A DNA stretch of 8,623 nt from Candidatus Omnitrophota bacterium. Lineage in GTDB: Bacteria; Omnitrophota; Gorgyraeia; Gygaellales; Profunditerraquicolaceae. Numbering within the stretch: the first letter of the stretch is position 1; each line of letters begins with the position of its first letter. Both the position numbers and the translations under genes were made by a program. The stretch spans positions 1 to 8,623 of the forward strand of contig JAQUKF010000048.1 in the NCBI GenBank assembly GCA_028719265.1, written 5' to 3'. This document shows, piece after piece, positions 6,059-8,623 of the stretch. Under the pieces are notes generated by a model. It was given only the letters and a program-made list of their open reading frames with translations, made no database searches and was not told the DNA's origin.

Positions 6059-7246
6059 ATGGCAAAATTGACCTTAAAAGATGTCGATTTAAAAGATAAG
6101 GTAGTGCTGATGCGCGCGGATTTCAATGTGCCTCAGGATGAGGGATTGAAGATTACCGATGATACGCGCATCCGGGCGACCTTGCCGAGCTTGAAATATA
6201 TACTTGAGCATGGCGCAAAGAAAATAGTTTTGATGAGCCATTTGGGCAGGCCTAAAGGCAAGCCGGTGGCCAAATACAGTTTAAAGCCGGTAGCCGAGCG
6301 TCTGAAGGAGCTCTTGGGGTTGGACGTATTGTTCCTCAATGATTGCGTAGGAGAAAATCTCAAGCCGGATATCGGTAAGTCTAAAGAAAGGATAGTCCTG
6401 CTTGAGAACCTGCGGTTTCATGCCGAAGAAGAAGGAAATGATGCTAATTTCTCCAGGCAGCTTGCTTCTTTGGGAGATATTTTTGTTAACGACGCTTTTG
6501 GAACGGTCCACCGCGCGCATGCCTCGACTGAAGGGGTGGCGCATTATCTTAAGTCCTGCGCTGGTCTGCTTCTGGAAAAGGAGATCAAGTATCTGGGGGA
6601 CGCGGTCAGGGATCCGCAGAAACCGTTCGTGGTCATCCTGGGAGGGGCTAAAGTTTCGGATAAGATCGGGGTGATCGAGAACCTCCTGCCTAAATGCGAC
6701 GCGATCATCGTCGGAGGAGGGATGGCTTATACCTTCCTGAAAGCCAAAGGAAAACAGATAGGCAATTCGAAGCTGGAAAGCGAAAAATTGGATCTGGCCA
6801 AGTCGATTTTGGATAAAGCGGCGCAGTTAAAGAAGGAAATATTGCTGCCTGTCGATAACGTGGTAGTCGATACTATTGATGCTAACGCCAAGACCGAGAT
6901 CGTAGGGGAAGATATTCTGGAAGGTAAGATCGCCGTAGATATCGGACCCAAGACGGTTAAACTGTTTGAGGAAAAATTAAAAACAGCAAAGACCATCGTA
7001 TGGAACGGTCCGATGGGGATATTTGAGATGGACGCCTTTAGTAAGGGCACGCAGGCGCTGGCGGATTTTATTGGCGGGCTTGGATGCGTTTCGATTATAG
7101 GCGGAGGGGATACTGCCGCAGCCGTAGTCAAATTCAAGCTGGAAGATGAAATGGCGCATATTTCAACCGGAGGAGGGGCAAGCCTGGAGTTCCTGGAGGG
7201 CAAGGACCTGCCGGGGATTGCCGCGCTTACGGAGAAAGATAAGTAA
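6059..7246 (+). CDS. pgk: Phosphoglycerate kinase
   Basis: This 395-residue cytoplasmic enzyme moves a phosphate from 1,3-bisphosphoglycerate to ADP, giving 3-phosphoglycerate and ATP; the length is normal for bacterial Pgk. Substrate-side motifs in the N-terminal domain are R-A-D-F-N-V-P (19-25), D-D-T-R-I (34-38), S-H-L-G-R-P-K-G (60-67), E-N-L-R-F (116-120) and N-D-A-F-G-T-V-H-R-A-H-A-S (144-156). Nucleotide-side motifs in the C-terminal domain are G-G-A-K-V-S-D-K (195-202), V-G-G-G-M-A-Y-T-F (218-226), W-N-G-P-M-G-I-F-E (315-323), G-G-G-D-T (348-352) and S-T-G-G-G-A-S-L-E-F (369-378). All expected motifs are intact. It lies 116 bases after gap, and tpiA begins one base after its stop. Confidence 0.98.
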   Translation: MAKLTLKDVDLKDKVVLMRADFNVPQDEGLKITDDTRIRATLPSLKYILEHGAKKIVLMSHLGRPKGKPVAKYSLKPVAERLKELLGLDVLFLNDCVGENLKPDIGKSKERIVLLENLRFHAEEEGNDANFSRQLASLGDIFVNDAFGTVHRAHASTEGVAHYLKSCAGLLLEKEIKYLGDAVRDPQKPFVVILGGAKVSDKIGVIENLLPKCDAIIVGGGMAYTFLKAKGKQIGNSKLESEKLDLAKSILDKAAQLKKEILLPVDNVVVDTIDANAKTEIVGEDILEGKIAVDIGPKTVKLFEEKLKTAKTIVWNGPMGIFEMDAFSKGTQALADFIGGLGCVSIIGGGDTAAAVVKFKLEDEMAHISTGGGASLEFLEGKDLPGIAALTEKDK

Positions 7247-7247
7247 A

Positions 7248-8015
7248 ATGAGAAAGACGATCATTGCGGGAAACTGGAAGATGTATAAAACACTTAAAGA
7301 CGGCCAGGAGTTGGCGGTTGCCTTAAGGAGGGACCTTTATAAGATAGAGAATACGGATATCGTGATCTGTCCTCCGTTTACATTGCTGGGATTTCTGGCC
7401 GATGCCCTGGAAAGTAGCAATATCGCCGTAGGGGCACAGGATCTATATTGGCAGGAGGAGGGTGCTTTTACGGGGGAGGTTTCGCCTGCGATGATCAAGG
7501 ATGCCGGCTGCCTTTACGTGATTATCGGCCACTCCGAGCGCAGGCAGTTCTTCGATGAGACCAACGAGACCGTAAACAAGAAGATCAAGGCCGCTTTGAA
7601 ATGCGGGCTTATTCCTATTGTGTGTGTCGGTGAGAACCTGCAAGAGAGGGAGGCGGATAAGACATTTAAGGTAATAGAGGAGCATATCAATAAAGGGTTG
7701 GCGGATATAAGCGCATCCGATATGTCGAAGATAATTGTTGCTTATGAGCCGGTATGGGCGATAGGCACGGGCAAGACTGCTACGCCGGAGCAGGCGCAGG
7801 AGGTACATAAGTTTATCCGCGGCCTGCTAAGCAAGATTTATGGGCAGGAGGCGGCTGAAGGCATAAGGATCCAGTACGGCGGAAGTGTTAAGCCTGAGAA
7901 CATAACGGAGTTGATGAATAAGCCGGACGTGGACGGAGCGCTTGTGGGAGGAGCAAGTTTGAAGGCGGAATCTTTTGCCGCCATAGTCACCAAGGCGAGT
8001 GAGGTTACGAAATGA
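7248..8015 (+). CDS. tpiA: Triosephosphate isomerase
   Basis: This 255-residue TIM-barrel enzyme interconverts glyceraldehyde 3-phosphate and dihydroxyacetone phosphate. The catalytic residues are visible: Asn9 and Lys11 in A-G-N-W-K-M (7-12), His95 in I-I-G-H-S-E-R-R (92-99), and Glu167 in Y-E-P-V-W-A-I-G-T-G-K (166-176), which begins the flexible loop 6. Phosphate-binding loops are G-G-S-V (211-214) and G-A-L-V-G-G-A-S-L (230-238). The frame stays open 34 codons further upstream, but that part lies inside pgk and does not resemble the family; the ATG at 7248, one base after the pgk stop, gives the standard N-terminus. GGAG at 7231-7234 is a somewhat distant ribosome site, so translation is probably coupled to pgk. 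The stop overlaps the secG start by four bases (ATGA). Confidence 0.98.
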   Translation: MRKTIIAGNWKMYKTLKDGQELAVALRRDLYKIENTDIVICPPFTLLGFLADALESSNIAVGAQDLYWQEEGAFTGEVSPAMIKDAGCLYVIIGHSERRQFFDETNETVNKKIKAALKCGLIPIVCVGENLQEREADKTFKVIEEHINKGLADISASDMSKIIVAYEPVWAIGTGKTATPEQAQEVHKFIRGLLSKIYGQEAAEGIRIQYGGSVKPENITELMNKPDVDGALVGGASLKAESFAAIVTKASEVTK

Positions 8016-8419
8016 TGACATTTATAATTATATTGCATGTTATTGCCTGTTCGGTATTGATCACGCTGGTTTTGATCCAGCGCGGCAGAGGCGGCGGGTT
8101 AGTGGAAAGCTTTGCCGGGGTGGAATCGATGTTCGGCACAAAAACCAGCGCTTTCCTTACGCGCACGACCACGATCATGTCCATAGTTTTTTTTGTGACC
8201 TGTTTAAGCCTCGCGGTGTTATCGGTGAAACAGAGCAAGTCGCTGATGCGTAATGTCAAGACCCCGGATAAGGCGGCAGTTAAAACCGAAGCGGCAAAAC
8301 CTGAAGCAGCCAGGACAGAAGCGCCTAAGGCAGAGGCTGTAAAGAGCGAGCCGGTCAAGGCAGAACCCGTAAAGGCGGAATCGCCCAAGGCTCCGGCGAA
8401 CGAAGAAAAATCTAAATAG
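8012..8419 (+). CDS. secG: Preprotein translocase subunit SecG with Lys/Pro/Glu/Ala-rich tail
   Basis: SecG is the small inner-membrane subunit that stimulates protein export through SecYE and SecA. The first 73 or so residues have the family layout: helix 1 (about 2-22), the loop with Q-R-G-R-G-G-G-L (23-30) and M-F-G-T-K-T-S-A-F-L-T-R (40-51), then helix 2 (about 52-72). A polar tail of about 60 residues follows, with loosely repeated K-A-E-x-V-K and K-x-E-P units rich in Lys, Glu, Ala and Pro; it makes the protein 135 residues, longer than the usual 75-110. The ATG overlaps the tpiA stop as ATGA; a second ATG three bases later could also serve. GAGG at 8001-8004 is the ribosome site. tpiA-secG order is common in bacteria. 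It is the last gene before a strong terminator. Confidence 0.94.
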   Translation: MMTFIIILHVIACSVLITLVLIQRGRGGGLVESFAGVESMFGTKTSAFLTRTTTIMSIVFFVTCLSLAVLSVKQSKSLMRNVKTPDKAAVKTEAAKPEAARTEAPKAEAVKSEPVKAEPVKAESPKAPANEEKSK

Positions 8420-8456
8420 GGGATAAAGAGCTGGATAATATAAGTTCCCAATTTTT

Positions 8457-8486
8457 AAAGGCTACCATTTACTGGTAGCCTTTTTA
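8457..8486 (+). terminator. Rho-independent terminator after secG
   Basis: AAAGGCTACCA (8457-8467) pairs without mismatch with TGGTAGCCTTT (8473-8483) around the five-base loop TTTAC, and the run of T continues to 8485. It lies 37 bases after the secG stop and should end the gap-pgk-tpiA-secG transcript. Confidence 0.95.
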
Positions 8487-8490
8487 TTGG

Positions 8491-8599
8491 AGACGCTTTC
8501 CATAACTCTTTTTATATCTATAAGTTACAAAACAATTCTATAATGGATAAAGAATTGTTTTATAACCGACTGGAAACAAATCAGTTATGGAAAGCGTCT
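8491..8599. repeat. 109-base palindrome made of two inverted repeat units (MITE-like)
   Basis: The outer arms are AGACGCTTTCCATAACT (8491-8507) and AGTTATGGAAAGCGTCT (8583-8599), 17 perfect pairs. The inner arms are GTTACAAAACAATTCT (8524-8539) and AGAATTGTTTTATAAC (8551-8566), 15 of 16 pairs, around an 11-base loop. Both sets share the same centre (8545) and are separated by 16 poorly pairing bases on each side. Each half matches the single unit at 2639-2693. I see no target-site duplication and no coding capacity. TATAAT (8539-8544) spans the inner arm and loop, but without a good -35 box. It could be a non-autonomous mobile element, a paired protein-binding site, or a structured 5' leader for the next gene. 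Confidence 0.75.
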
Positions 8600-8612
8600 T
8601 GAGGTTACAGAT

Positions 8613-8623
8613 ATGAAGAAACT
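8613..8623 (+). CDS. Start of an unidentified gene (3' end outside window)
   Basis: GAGG (8601-8604) stands eight bases before ATG AAG AAA CT, giving Met-Lys-Lys-Leu before the window ends. The Lys-Lys start is compatible with a signal peptide, but four residues cannot identify a product. The gene lies after the secG terminator and directly follows the palindrome, so it should have its own promoter, perhaps within or beside that element. Confidence 0.45.

Noticed and set aside
7146..7247. Upstream extension of the tpiA frame by 34 codons
   Set aside because: It lies wholly inside pgk in another frame and gives a Trp/Arg-rich sequence unlike any TIM N-terminus. The ATG at 7248 gives the standard start.
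8491..8599. Palindrome as an integron attC site
   Set aside because: The expected RYYYAAC and GTTRRRY core sites are not at the ends, no integrase or cassette layout is seen, and the symmetry lacks the bulged bases typical of attC.
8491..8599. Palindrome as a second transcription terminator
   Set aside because: The arms are long and broken by a large internal loop, no T run follows either end, and a strong terminator already stands just upstream.

Overview
The window reads as ordinary bacterial chromosome with all genes on the + strand. It shows short intergenic gaps, overlapping or abutting starts, Shine-Dalgarno sites before most genes and moderate GC. I see no rRNA, tRNA, CRISPR array, phage gene or transposase. 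The gene set (fmt tail, aromatic-type amino acid permease, MscS channel, two tandem GalT-like genes, then gap-pgk-tpiA-secG) does not fix the taxon. My impression is an anaerobic or environmental bacterium, perhaps of the PVC/Omnitrophota sort, but that is weak inference from protein flavour only.

Layout. (1) Bases 1-347 hold the C-terminal part of methionyl-tRNA formyltransferase. It overlaps by 20 bases a TTG-started, 415-residue permease of the aromatic amino acid transporter type (328-1575), and a 342-residue MscS-family mechanosensitive channel follows (1613-2641). These three look co-transcribed. (2) Bases 2642-2746 hold one unit of a dispersed repeat and the best promoter in the window (TTGAAA, 16 bases, TATAAT). 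The -10 box ends only 8 bases before the ATG of the first GalT-like gene, and no Shine-Dalgarno site is present, so this mRNA is probably leaderless. (3) Two GalT-like genes stand head to tail with no spacer (2747-3769 and 3770-4765). The first has Arg in place of the nucleophilic His; the second keeps His-Pro-His but has lost an N-terminal Arg that the first keeps. (4) After a 124-base gap with possible leader structure comes a lower-glycolysis cluster: gap (4890-5942), pgk (6059-7246), tpiA (7248-8015) and secG (8012-8419), closed by a strong intrinsic terminator at 8457-8486. (5) Beyond it lies a 109-base symmetric palindrome (8491-8599) built from two inverted units related to the repeat at 2639-2693. 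It leads directly into the Shine-Dalgarno site and first codons of another gene at 8613.

How the genes fit together: GapA, Pgk and TpiA interconvert triose phosphates, 1,3-bisphosphoglycerate and 3-phosphoglycerate. The GalT-like pair would link hexose 1-phosphates to nucleotide sugars and so to central sugar metabolism. SecG is the small accessory subunit of the SecYEG translocon and often follows tpiA in bacteria. The most notable items are the GalT pair with divergent active sites, the leaderless promoter, and the repeat found both as a single unit and as a perfectly centred inverted pair.
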